DNA of 5,949 bases from the NCBI GenBank assembly GCA_020056545.1, contig JAGVHM010000041.1, forward strand, positions 1-5,949. Direction: 5' to 3'. Source of the DNA: a bacterium (GTDB taxonomy: Bacteria > Desulfobacterota > Deferrimicrobia > Deferrimicrobiales > Deferrimicrobiaceae). The position numbers were made by a program, and so were the translations under genes. The notes beneath the pieces were generated by a model that did no database searches, was not told the DNA's origin, and saw nothing but the letters and a program-made list of their open reading frames with translations. Below, one piece after another: positions 1 to 5,592 of this stretch. Position 1 is the stretch's first letter; the number at the start of each line of letters is the position of its first letter.

Positions 1-649
1 GACGGTCAGCGCCGTCGGACACGAGACCGACTTCACTCTTGCGGACCTCGCGGCGGACCGCCGTGCGCCGACGCCTACAGCAGCGGCGCAGATGGCCGTC
101 CCCGACCGGGTGGAAATGGAGGACCGCGTTTCCGGCCTCGCGTTTCGCGCGAAGAGGGCGGAGCGGAACATCCGCGAGACTTTACGCAGGGAGCTCCGCA
201 TAGCGGCCGGCGCCATGGCGGACCCCAGGCCCCACCTGCAGGCGTACCGGTATTCCCTCGCAAAGGAAACCGACGCGCTCGCCGAAGGAGCGCAGGTGAT
301 ACTGCGGGAGGGACGGGACCGCCTGGTGGAGCTGACCCACGGACTTCGCCTGCAGTCCCCGTCCGCACGGGTATCCCGGCAGAGGGGCGAGGTCGCCGTT
401 CTTCTGGCGCGGGCCGGCGGACTGGTCTCCGCGGCCCGTGAGGAGCCGCGACGGAAACTCGGCGTGTTCACGGGAAAGCTTTCGGCCCTCGATCCGACAT
501 CCGTGCTGTCGAGAGGGTATGCGATCGCCATGCGGAGGTCTTCGGGCGCCGCGGTGCGTTCCGTAACGGAAATAGCGCAAGGCGAATCACTCGATGTCCG
601 GGTGTCCGACGGCACGTTCGGCGCGGTCGTGGAGAAGGACGGGGCGTGA
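1..649 (+). CDS. xseA: Exodeoxyribonuclease VII large subunit XseA (3' part; 5' end outside window)
   Basis: XseA is the catalytic subunit of exonuclease VII, a cytoplasmic enzyme that degrades single-stranded DNA from both ends into short oligonucleotides together with XseB. The reading frame is already open at the window edge (first full codon at 2) and gives 215 residues, about half of the usual 400-450, so the N-terminal OB-fold and part of the nuclease domain are missing. The visible part opens with the family hallmark [27 protein letters not shown]. In HETD, H (20-22) and D (29-31) correspond to residues known to be essential in E. coli XseA (H238, D241). A long Arg/Glu/Leu-rich helical stretch follows, as expected for the coiled-coil region that carries XseB. 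The C-terminal signature [14 protein letters not shown] is at about 490-531, and the frame ends at TGA 647-649. No frameshift or missing residue is seen. The next gene starts on this stop codon, so the two are co-translated. Confidence 0.97.
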   Translation, partial: TVSAVGHETDFTLADLAADRRAPTPTAAAQMAVPDRVEMEDRVSGLAFRAKRAERNIRETLRRELRIAAGAMADPRPHLQAYRYSLAKETDALAEGAQVILREGRDRLVELTHGLRLQSPSARVSRQRGEVAVLLARAGGLVSAAREEPRRKLGVFTGKLSALDPTSVLSRGYAIAMRRSSGAAVRSVTEIAQGESLDVRVSDGTFGAVVEKDGA

Positions 650-1524
650 TGAAGATCGCTCCCGCGGCGGCGATGCTGTTTCACGTCCTGTTCGTCTCGA
701 TCGATGGCGGCGCATGCCTTGCACGGGCGGAGACTCTTTCCGTTTCGGTTTCAGCTTCCTCCCCGAGCCAGGGAGATCCGGTGCTCGTGGAGGCCAGAGC
801 GGATTTCCCGGTGGACAAGGCCGAGCTGGCATGGAAAGGGCGGACGGTACCGATGACGGCGGCAGGCAAGGGACGTTACATCGCGCTGATGGGCGTCGAC
901 CTGGGGGAAACTCCGGGGAAGGTTCCTCTTTCGGTCCTTGCGACAACGGAAAGCATCGTGATGCGGTCGGACCTGGAGCTGACCGTGGTGGCAAGGGAGT
1001 TCCCCGTTCAGAAGCTGACCCTGCCGAAGCGCATGGCGGAGTTCGACGCGGCCACGCTGGAAAGGATACGCGCGGAGGCCGGAATACTCGAAAAAATATT
1101 CTCCATCACCTCGCCGCCGGAATGGGACATGCCTTTCCTGCGGCCGGTGGATGACTTCCGGCCCACCGGCTTCGGTGCGCGCAGGGTCATCAACGGGGAG
1201 CCGCGCAGCCCCCACGCCGCGGTGGACGTGCACCTGCCGGAAGGGACGCCCGTGTCGGCGATCGCGTCCGGGACCGTCGCCTTCGCGGGGGATCAGTTCT
1301 TCGGAGGGCGGTCGGTGGTGCTGGACCATGGAGGAGGACTGTTCAGCCTCTACTATCATCTGCGGGAATTCCTTGTGGCGGAAGGCCGCCACGTCGCAAA
1401 AGGCGAGAGGATCGGGGCGGTGGGGTCGAGCGGACGGGCGACTGGGCCGCACCTGCACTTCGGAGTGAGGGCGGCTGGGGGCAGGATCGATCCGTCGCGC
1501 CTGTTCGGCGAAGCATTTCGTTGA
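649..1524 (+). CDS. Secreted M23-family (LytM-type) peptidoglycan metallopeptidase
   Basis: This is a predicted periplasmic zinc endopeptidase acting on peptidoglycan cross-links, or a regulator of such enzymes. Residues 1-27 look like a signal peptide: one Lys, a hydrophobic run, and cleavage after ARA-27. Residues about 28-120 are beta-rich and Ig-like. A helix follows (LPKRMAEFDAATLERIRAEA), then the M23 domain at about 165-290. All zinc-ligand positions are present: HxxxD with H189 and D193, and HxH at H268/H270 in TGPHLHFG. H237 in YYHL is the usual extra active-site histidine. An active enzyme is therefore expected, unlike degenerate EnvC/NlpD-type LytM domains. The ATG at 649 overlaps the xseA TGA by one base. 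A GTG at 646 would give a 4-base overlap and one extra Met. GGAGAAGGA at 631-639 serves either start. The physiological substrate and partner cannot be read from the sequence. Confidence 0.93.
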   Translation: MKIAPAAAMLFHVLFVSIDGGACLARAETLSVSVSASSPSQGDPVLVEARADFPVDKAELAWKGRTVPMTAAGKGRYIALMGVDLGETPGKVPLSVLATTESIVMRSDLELTVVAREFPVQKLTLPKRMAEFDAATLERIRAEAGILEKIFSITSPPEWDMPFLRPVDDFRPTGFGARRVINGEPRSPHAAVDVHLPEGTPVSAIASGTVAFAGDQFFGGRSVVLDHGGGLFSLYYHLREFLVAEGRHVAKGERIGAVGSSGRATGPHLHFGVRAAGGRIDPSRLFGEAFR

Positions 1525-1550
1525 CCCTCCGCGATGCGGAGGGCTATATT
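1521..1550 (+). promoter_or_regulatory. Candidate sigma70 promoter for xseB and downstream genes
   Basis: TTGACC (1521-1526, 5/6 to the -35 consensus) and TATATT (1545-1550, 5/6 to the -10 consensus) are separated by 18 bp. The -35 box overlaps the stop codon of the M23 gene. Transcription would start near 1557 and read into xseB, ispA, dxs and tlyA. Such a pair is uncommon by chance in GC-rich DNA, but this rests on motif matching only. Confidence 0.45.
1525..1543. repeat. Perfect 8-bp inverted repeat with 3-nt centre, inside the promoter spacer
   Basis: CCCTCCGC (1525-1532) and GCGGAGGG (1536-1543) are exact reverse complements around GAT. The dyad fills almost all of the spacer between the proposed -35 and -10 boxes, which is where MerR-type operators lie. 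As RNA it would form a very GC-rich hairpin with a minimal loop. It is followed by CTATATTT rather than a T-run, so it is at best a weak terminator of upstream transcription. The dyad itself is certain; its role is not known. Confidence 0.6.
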
Positions 1551-1558
1551 TGAAAGGC

Positions 1559-1615
1559 TCGGCTTGCAGCTGGCGGCTCCGGTGCCATTTCCGGACGGCC
1601 CGCAGCTGAAGCCGA
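1559..1615 (+). promoter_or_regulatory. Long imperfect stem-loop in the leader of xseB
   Basis: Left arm TCGGCTT (1559-1565) pairs with AAGCCGA (1609-1615). CAGCTG (1567-1572) pairs with CAGCTG (1603-1608), and CGG (1574-1576) with CCG (1600-1602). Only G1566 and G1573 are bulged on the left side. An asymmetric internal loop (C1577 against 1596-1599) leads to TCCGG (1578-1582) pairing with CCGGA (1591-1595) around an 8-nt loop (1583-1590). That is 21 base pairs in 57 nt. If the promoter at 1521-1550 is real, the transcript would begin about 2 nt before this stem, giving a 5'-terminal hairpin of the kind that protects mRNA from decay. No T-run follows, so it is not an intrinsic terminator. It could also be a REP-like palindromic DNA element. 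Confidence 0.55.
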
Positions 1616-1638
1616 AGTCACCTTCGGGACCGGTGAAG

Positions 1639-1890
1639 ATGGCCAAAGGGAAAGAGACTTCCTTCGAGGAAGCGCTGAAGCAGCTGGAGGCGATCGTCGC
1701 GAAGCTGGAGACCGGCGATGCGAAGCTGGAGGAGTCGATCCGCCTTTTCGAGGAGGGTATGAGGCTGTCGGGCATATGCCAGAAGCGGCTGGACGAGGCC
1801 GACAGGAAAATCGAGGTTCTCCTTCGGAAACCGGGCGGGGTTACGGAGGAAACGGAGGACGAAAGCGATATTCTCGGCAAAGAGGGTTAA
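1639..1890 (+). CDS. xseB: Exodeoxyribonuclease VII small subunit XseB
   Basis: XseB is the small non-catalytic subunit of exonuclease VII; several copies bind the coiled-coil of one XseA and are needed for activity and solubility. The 83-residue product matches the family in size and pattern: SFEEALKQLEAIVAKLETG (8-26), LEESIRLFEEGM (30-41), then CQKRLDEADRKIEVL (47-61). These are two amphipathic helices followed by an acidic, poorly conserved tail. I chose ATG 1639 because MAKGKETSFEEAL has the normal N-terminus. The in-frame GTG at 1633 is possible. The in-frame ATG at 1534 would add 35 residues but lies in the 1525-1543 hairpin and has no ribosome binding site. The site ahead of 1639 is itself weak (GGGAC / GGTGAAG). 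xseB is separated from xseA by the M23 gene and a 114-nt structured gap that may let it be expressed apart from xseA. Confidence 0.95.
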   Translation: MAKGKETSFEEALKQLEAIVAKLETGDAKLEESIRLFEEGMRLSGICQKRLDEADRKIEVLLRKPGGVTEETEDESDILGKEG

Positions 1891-1936
1891 CCCGCATTCC
1901 CCCCCGGCTTCAGCGATCGACCGCCGCAGGAAGTTG

Positions 1937-2788
1937 GTGGACGACAACCTGATCCGGTTTCTAGACCGCGGCGTGTGCGGCGTGCCGGACAAGCTTCGCG
2001 ATGCCATGGAGTATTCCGTATCGGCGGGAGGGAAAAGGGTTCGCCCGGTTGTCCTGCTGTCGGCAGGCGTCGCGGTGGGTGGGGACGAGCGGGACCTTCT
2101 TCCGTTCGCCTGCGCGATCGAGTACGTGCACACGTATTCGCTCATCCACGACGATCTTCCCGCCATGGACGATGACGATTTCCGGAGGGGGAAGCCCTCC
2201 AGCCACAAGGTGTTCGGGGAGGCGACGGCCATCCTCGCGGGGGATGCCCTCCTCACCGAGGCTTTCCGCGTGATGGGCGAGTCGACGCTGGCGGAAAAGG
2301 ATCCGGGACGGGCGCTGGCGGCGGTTGGCGTGCTTGCGCGCGCCGCGGGGGCGGAGGGGATGGTGGGCGGACAGCAGCTGGATCTCCTGGCCGAAGGGAT
2401 GCAGGCGGACCCGCTGGTGAAGGAAGAGATCGACATCAGGAAGACGTCGGCGCTGCTGACGGCGGCCGCCCGGATGGGCGGTATCCTCGGCGGCGGCGTG
2501 GATGCGCAGGTGGCGGATCTGGCGGGATATGGACGTGCACTCGGGTTGCTTTTCCAGGTGAAGGACGACATTCTGGACGAAACGGGGAGTTTCGAGGAGA
2601 TGGGCAAGGGCGTCGCCAAGGACAGGGTGCGGGGGAAGATGACCTACCCGGGGGTTTTCGGGATGGATGCCGCGATGGCCCGCGCTGAGGCGCTTGGCGG
2701 CGAGGCGCTGGCGGCGCTTTCCTCGTTCGGTGAGGAAGCGGACGCCCTGCGGGACATCGTACGCCTCGTGGCCGCGAGGAGGTCATAG
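1937..2788 (+). CDS. ispA: Farnesyl (or geranylgeranyl) diphosphate synthase, IspA family
   Basis: This soluble trans-prenyltransferase condenses isopentenyl diphosphate with dimethylallyl and geranyl diphosphate to C15, possibly C20, precursors for quinones and undecaprenyl phosphate. The first Asp-rich motif is DDLPAMDDDD at residues 72-81, in the bacterial type-II form with two extra residues. It is followed by FRRGKPSSH. The second Asp-rich motif is FQVKDDILDETG, with D210, D211 and D214. The substrate-binding SAGGKRVRP and the GGQQLDLL and KTSALL motifs are also present, so the enzyme should be active. HTYSLIHDD just before the first motif fits FPP or GGPP synthases; product length cannot be fixed by reading. 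The start is uncertain: GTG 1937 lies 5 nt after AGGA (1928-1931), TTG 1934 is only 2 nt from it, and the frame stays open upstream into xseB with no ATG. It follows xseB by 46 nt and ends 5 nt before dxs. Confidence 0.94.
   Translation: MDDNLIRFLDRGVCGVPDKLRDAMEYSVSAGGKRVRPVVLLSAGVAVGGDERDLLPFACAIEYVHTYSLIHDDLPAMDDDDFRRGKPSSHKVFGEATAILAGDALLTEAFRVMGESTLAEKDPGRALAAVGVLARAAGAEGMVGGQQLDLLAEGMQADPLVKEEIDIRKTSALLTAAARMGGILGGGVDAQVADLAGYGRALGLLFQVKDDILDETGSFEEMGKGVAKDRVRGKMTYPGVFGMDAAMARAEALGGEALAALSSFGEEADALRDIVRLVAARRS
2777..2782 (+). promoter_or_regulatory. Ribosome binding site of dxs
   Basis: A full AGGAGG lies inside the last codons of ispA, 11 nt before the GTG at 2794. It supports the GTG start and couples dxs translation to ispA. 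The spacing is somewhat long. Confidence 0.7.
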
Positions 2789-2793
2789 CGCCG

Positions 2794-4725
2794 GTGCAGG
2801 CGAAACCGCTTCTTCAGGACATCCATTCCCCCGAGGACCTCAAGAGGGTTCCGCGGGAGAAGCTTCCCCAGGTGGCCGACCAGCTGCGCGACCTCATCGT
2901 GCAATGCGTCTCGAGGACGGGCGGGCACCTTGCTTCCAGCCTGGGGGTCGTGGAACTGACCCTGGCGCTGCACTACGTGTTTTCCTCTCCCAGCGACCGG
3001 ATCGTCTGGGACGTCGGGCACCAGTCGTACGCACACAAGATCCTGACCGGAAGGCGGGATGAATTTTCCACGCTACGCACCCTGGGGGGCATATCCGGTT
3101 TCCCCCGAATCAAGGAGAGCCCGTGCGACGCCTTCGGCACCGGGCACTCCGGGACCTCGATCTCGGCGGCCCTCGGGATGGCCGTGGCGCGCGACATGCG
3201 GAAGGAGAGCCACAAAGTCATCGCGGTGATCGGCGACGGATCGCTGTCCTCCGGGCTGGCGCTCGAGGGCCTGAACCAGGCGGGGCATCAGAAGCGCGAC
3301 CTGGTCGTCATCCTGAACGACAACGAATGGTCCATATCCCCGAATGTGGGCGCCCTGTCCGGGTACCTGAACAGGATAATGACGGGGAAGTTCTACACCT
3401 CCTTCCGGAAACGGGTGGAGAACTTCCTCAAGTCGATGCCGAAAGGCGATTTCATGGCCCGGATGGGGAAAAAGACGGAAGAGCTCGCCAAGGGGTTCAT
3501 CGTTCCCGGCCTGCTGTTCGAGGAGCTCGGGTATACATACATCGGACCCATCCCGGGCCACAACATCGAGGATCTTATCGGCACCTTCCAGAATCTGGGC
3601 AACCTGGAGGGGCCTTTGCTGATCCACGTGGTGACCACTAAGGGTAAGGGATACGGTCCAGCCGAGGCCAACCCCGAGTATTTCCACGGAGTGGGTGTTT
3701 TCGACCCGGTGTCGGGCACGGGCCCCGGGGCGCTTCCCGCCTACACGGACGTTTTCGCAGACGCCATGGTGGAGATCGGCAGGGAGAACCCCAAGGTGGT
3801 GGCCATCACCGCCGCGATGTGCGCCGGAACCGGCCTCGCGAAATTCCGCGACGCCTTCCCCGACAGGTTCTTCGATGTGGGGATCGCCGAAAGCCACGCA
3901 GTGACGTTCGCCGCGGGGCTGGCCCGCGAGGGGAAGATCCCCGTGGTCACGATCTACTCCACGTTCCTGCAGCGCGCCTACGACCAGATATTGCACGACG
4001 TCTGCCTCCAGAACCTGCCTGTCGTCTTCGCGGTGGACCGGGGGGGGATCGTGGGTTCGGACGGCGCGACGCACCAGGGGCTGTTCGACTTCTCATATCT
4101 GCGGCATATACCCAACCTGTCGGTGATGGCCCCCGCCAACGAGGTCGAGCTCCCGCAGATGCTGCGGGCCGCCGTTTCCGCCGGAAGGCCGGCGGCGATA
4201 CGGTACCCTCGGGGCACCGTCACAGGGGTCGGGCTGCACGCCGACCTGGAACCGGTGGAATGGGGGAAAGGCGCGCTTCTGCGTGAAGGAAAGGACCTGC
4301 TGATACTTTCCATCGGGTCCACCGTGGCCCTTTCGCTTCTCGCCGCAGAGGAACTCCGCGGAAAGGGGATCTCGGCCGCCGTGGTAAATGCGCGTTTCGC
4401 CAAACCGCTCGACGCAGGGCTGATCCTGCCCCTCGCGCGGCGGATAGGGCGGGTGCTGACGATCGAGGAGAACGTCCTTGCCGGCGGGTTCGGAAGCGCG
4501 GTGCTGGAGATGTTCGAGGAGCACGGGGAGCACCCGGCGCAAATTCGCCGGCTCGGGATCCGCGACGTGTTCGTCGAGCACGGCTCCCAGGCCGAGCTGC
4601 GGGAAATGCATGGGATCAACGCCGAGGCCGTGACGGCCGAAGGGTTGCGGATGTGCGGCCACGGGAAGACGTTCCTGCCGACGTTGTTCAACGGCATCCG
4701 ATCACGGCTGGAAAGGATCGTCTGA
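2794..4725 (+). CDS. dxs: 1-deoxy-D-xylulose-5-phosphate synthase (Dxs)
   Basis: Dxs is the thiamine-diphosphate enzyme that condenses pyruvate and glyceraldehyde 3-phosphate into DXP, the entry and main control step of the MEP isoprenoid pathway (DXP also feeds thiamine and pyridoxal synthesis). The 643 residues are the normal full length. The ThDP-binding domain has H45 in TGGHLASSLG, WDVGHQSYAHKILTGRR, and the motif GDG (147-149) to N177 that binds Mg and diphosphate. H298 lies in YFHGVGVFDP. The pyrimidine-binding domain has the catalytic Glu E366 in DVGIAESHAVTFAAG, YSTFLQRAYDQ (Y388, R394), R416, and D423/H427 in SDGATHQG. A transketolase C-terminal domain follows. Some positions beside catalytic residues differ from the commonest form: AESH for AEQH, DRGG for DRAG, NEWS for NEMS, and SLSSG in the GDG loop. 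All catalytic residues remain. The GTG start has AGGAGG 11 nt upstream, and the stop overlaps the next gene. Confidence 0.97.
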   Translation: MQAKPLLQDIHSPEDLKRVPREKLPQVADQLRDLIVQCVSRTGGHLASSLGVVELTLALHYVFSSPSDRIVWDVGHQSYAHKILTGRRDEFSTLRTLGGISGFPRIKESPCDAFGTGHSGTSISAALGMAVARDMRKESHKVIAVIGDGSLSSGLALEGLNQAGHQKRDLVVILNDNEWSISPNVGALSGYLNRIMTGKFYTSFRKRVENFLKSMPKGDFMARMGKKTEELAKGFIVPGLLFEELGYTYIGPIPGHNIEDLIGTFQNLGNLEGPLLIHVVTTKGKGYGPAEANPEYFHGVGVFDPVSGTGPGALPAYTDVFADAMVEIGRENPKVVAITAAMCAGTGLAKFRDAFPDRFFDVGIAESHAVTFAAGLAREGKIPVVTIYSTFLQRAYDQILHDVCLQNLPVVFAVDRGGIVGSDGATHQGLFDFSYLRHIPNLSVMAPANEVELPQMLRAAVSAGRPAAIRYPRGTVTGVGLHADLEPVEWGKGALLREGKDLLILSIGSTVALSLLAAEELRGKGISAAVVNARFAKPLDAGLILPLARRIGRVLTIEENVLAGGFGSAVLEMFEEHGEHPAQIRRLGIRDVFVEHGSQAELREMHGINAEAVTAEGLRMCGHGKTFLPTLFNGIRSRLERIV

Positions 4726-5486
4726 AGAATCCCCCGCGAAGCCGCCTGGACGCCGCCCTCGTGGCGCGCGGACTGGCCGAAACGCGCGCGAAGGCCCAGG
4801 GGCTTATAATGTCCGGGCGCGTGCTGCTCGACGGATCCGTCGCCGCGAAATGCGGCTCGCCGGTCCGGCCGGAGCAGTCGGTCGAGATTTCCCCGGCTCC
4901 GCGACCTTTCGTCTCCCGCGGAGGCGGCAAGCTCGAAGGCGCCCTGGATGATTTCGGCCTGTCATGCGAGGGAAGGACGGGGCTGGACGTGGGGGCGTCG
5001 ACGGGCGGATTCACGGACTGCCTGTTGAGGCGGGGCGCCCTAAAGGTCTACGCGGTCGACGTTGGGGAGCGCCTTATCGACGATCGTCTAAGAGGCGACC
5101 CGAGGGTGGTGGTCATCGAAAGAACGAATTTCCGCCATGCCCCCCCCGACCTTCTCCCCGAAAAGGTGTCCCTTGCGACCGTGGACGTTTCATTCATATC
5201 GCTGCGGCATATCCTGCCGCCCCTCCGCCTGTTTCTTCTGCACGGGGCCGAGGTCGTGGCGCTGGTGAAGCCGCAATTCGAGGCGGGAAGGGAGTGGGTC
5301 GGGAAAGGCGGGATTGTCCGGAACGAGGACAGACGGCTGGAGGCGGTCCGCGGTGTGAAGAGCTTCGCCGAGAGCCTCGGTTTTTTCGCAAAGGGAGAAG
5401 CCGACAGCCGGGTGAAAGGTCCGGGCGGGAACAGGGAAGTCTTTCTATACCTGCACTGGGGAGGGGAAAACCGTTACGCAGAATGA
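4722..5486 (+). CDS. tlyA: TlyA-family rRNA 2'-O-methyltransferase (S4 + FtsJ-like domains; 'hemolysin A' family)
   Basis: TlyA enzymes methylate ribose 2'-OH of cytidines in rRNA (C1920 of 23S, and in mycobacteria also C1409 of 16S); the hemolysin name is historical. Counting from CTG 4722 (254 aa), the S4 RNA-binding domain starts at once with RLDAALVARGLAETRAKAQ and SGRVLLDG. The Rossmann methyltransferase has the SAM motif GLDVGASTGGF (87-97). The FtsJ-type K-D-K-E tetrad is K70 (SRGGGK), D155 (VDVSFIS), K183 (LVKPQFE) and E239 (KGPGGNRE). The start is a choice between two codons. CTG 4722 overlaps the dxs stop as CTGA, has AAAGGA 4 nt upstream, and gives the normal short N-terminus. GTG 4653 would add 23 residues read from within dxs. 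GTG 4761 would cut into the S4 domain. Which rRNA is modified cannot be told; TlyA subtypes differ in short terminal motifs. Confidence 0.93.
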   Translation: MKNPPRSRLDAALVARGLAETRAKAQGLIMSGRVLLDGSVAAKCGSPVRPEQSVEISPAPRPFVSRGGGKLEGALDDFGLSCEGRTGLDVGASTGGFTDCLLRRGALKVYAVDVGERLIDDRLRGDPRVVVIERTNFRHAPPDLLPEKVSLATVDVSFISLRHILPPLRLFLLHGAEVVALVKPQFEAGREWVGKGGIVRNEDRRLEAVRGVKSFAESLGFFAKGEADSRVKGPGGNREVFLYLHWGGENRYAE

Positions 5487-5498
5487 CCTTGACTTCCC

Positions 5499-5562
5499 TT
5501 AAAATGGATTGTAGTTTTCCTTATAAGGAGCAATATTTAGTATAATTTAGGTATAATTAATT
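5499..5562 (+). promoter_or_regulatory. AT-rich promoter region of the LysM gene with two tandem -10 boxes
   Basis: Only 13 of 64 bases are G or C, in sharp contrast with the GC-rich genes on both sides. Two exact TATAAT boxes lie at 5541-5546 and 5552-5557, 11 bp (one helical turn) apart, as part of a near-duplicate TTAGTATAATT / TTAGGTATAATT. Neither has a good -35 at 16-18 bp. TTGACT at 5489-5494 is too far upstream for either. A weaker pair, TTAAAA (5499-5504) with 17 bp to TATAAG (5522-5527), also exists. Transcription from these boxes would leave a leader of about 30-45 nt before the ATG at 5593. Confidence 0.6.
5518..5529. repeat. 12-bp perfect palindrome upstream of the tandem -10 boxes
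   Basis: TCCTTATAAGGA is exactly self-complementary. It ends 11 bp before the first TATAAT, so it covers the -35 region of that promoter, where a dimeric regulator would act. I cannot match it to a named operator. It is short and AT-centred, so chance is possible. Confidence 0.4.
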
Positions 5563-5582
5563 CCTCTTCATCCATCGAATGC

Positions 5583-5590
5583 GAGGTGGA
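5583..5590 (+). promoter_or_regulatory. Ribosome binding site of the LysM gene
   Basis: GAGGTGGA precedes the ATG at 5593 at good spacing (5 nt after GAGGT) and fixes this start, which also opens a clear signal peptide. Confidence 0.75.
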
Positions 5591-5592
5591 AT

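Noticed and set aside
649..735. Lipoprotein signal in the M23 peptidase (Cys at residue 23, GGAC)
   Set aside because: The residues before Cys do not fit a lipobox (Gly at -3 in place of Leu/Val/Ile), and a normal cleavage site ARA lies just after.
1525..1558. Intrinsic terminator after the M23 gene
   Set aside because: The stem is strong, but the loop is only 3 nt and it is followed by CTATATTTGAAA, not a run of T. It may reduce read-through, but I could not call it a terminator.
1534..1638. 35-residue N-terminal extension of XseB from ATG 1534
   Set aside because: The ATG lies in the 1525-1543 hairpin and has no ribosome binding site. The added residues resemble nothing in the XseB family, and the stretch is better explained as promoter plus structured leader.
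1618..2619. Long open frame on the minus strand opposite xseB and ispA
   Set aside because: It is a shadow of GC-rich codon bias: low-complexity Ser/Arg/Pro-rich translation, lying fully over two well-supported genes.
3073..4074. Long open frame on the minus strand opposite dxs
   Set aside because: It is His/Arg/Gly-rich with no recognisable domain and lies fully inside a conserved dxs. It is explained by third-position GC bias.
4964..5545. Plus-strand open frame overlapping tlyA and ending in the AT-rich gap
   Set aside because: It is Arg/Gly-rich, in the wrong frame over the conserved methyltransferase domain, with no domain of its own.
5525..5545. Small gene preceded by AAGGAG in the tlyA-LysM gap
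   Set aside because: No ATG, GTG or TTG follows at usable spacing, and stop codons come quickly. The AAGGAG is part of the palindrome.
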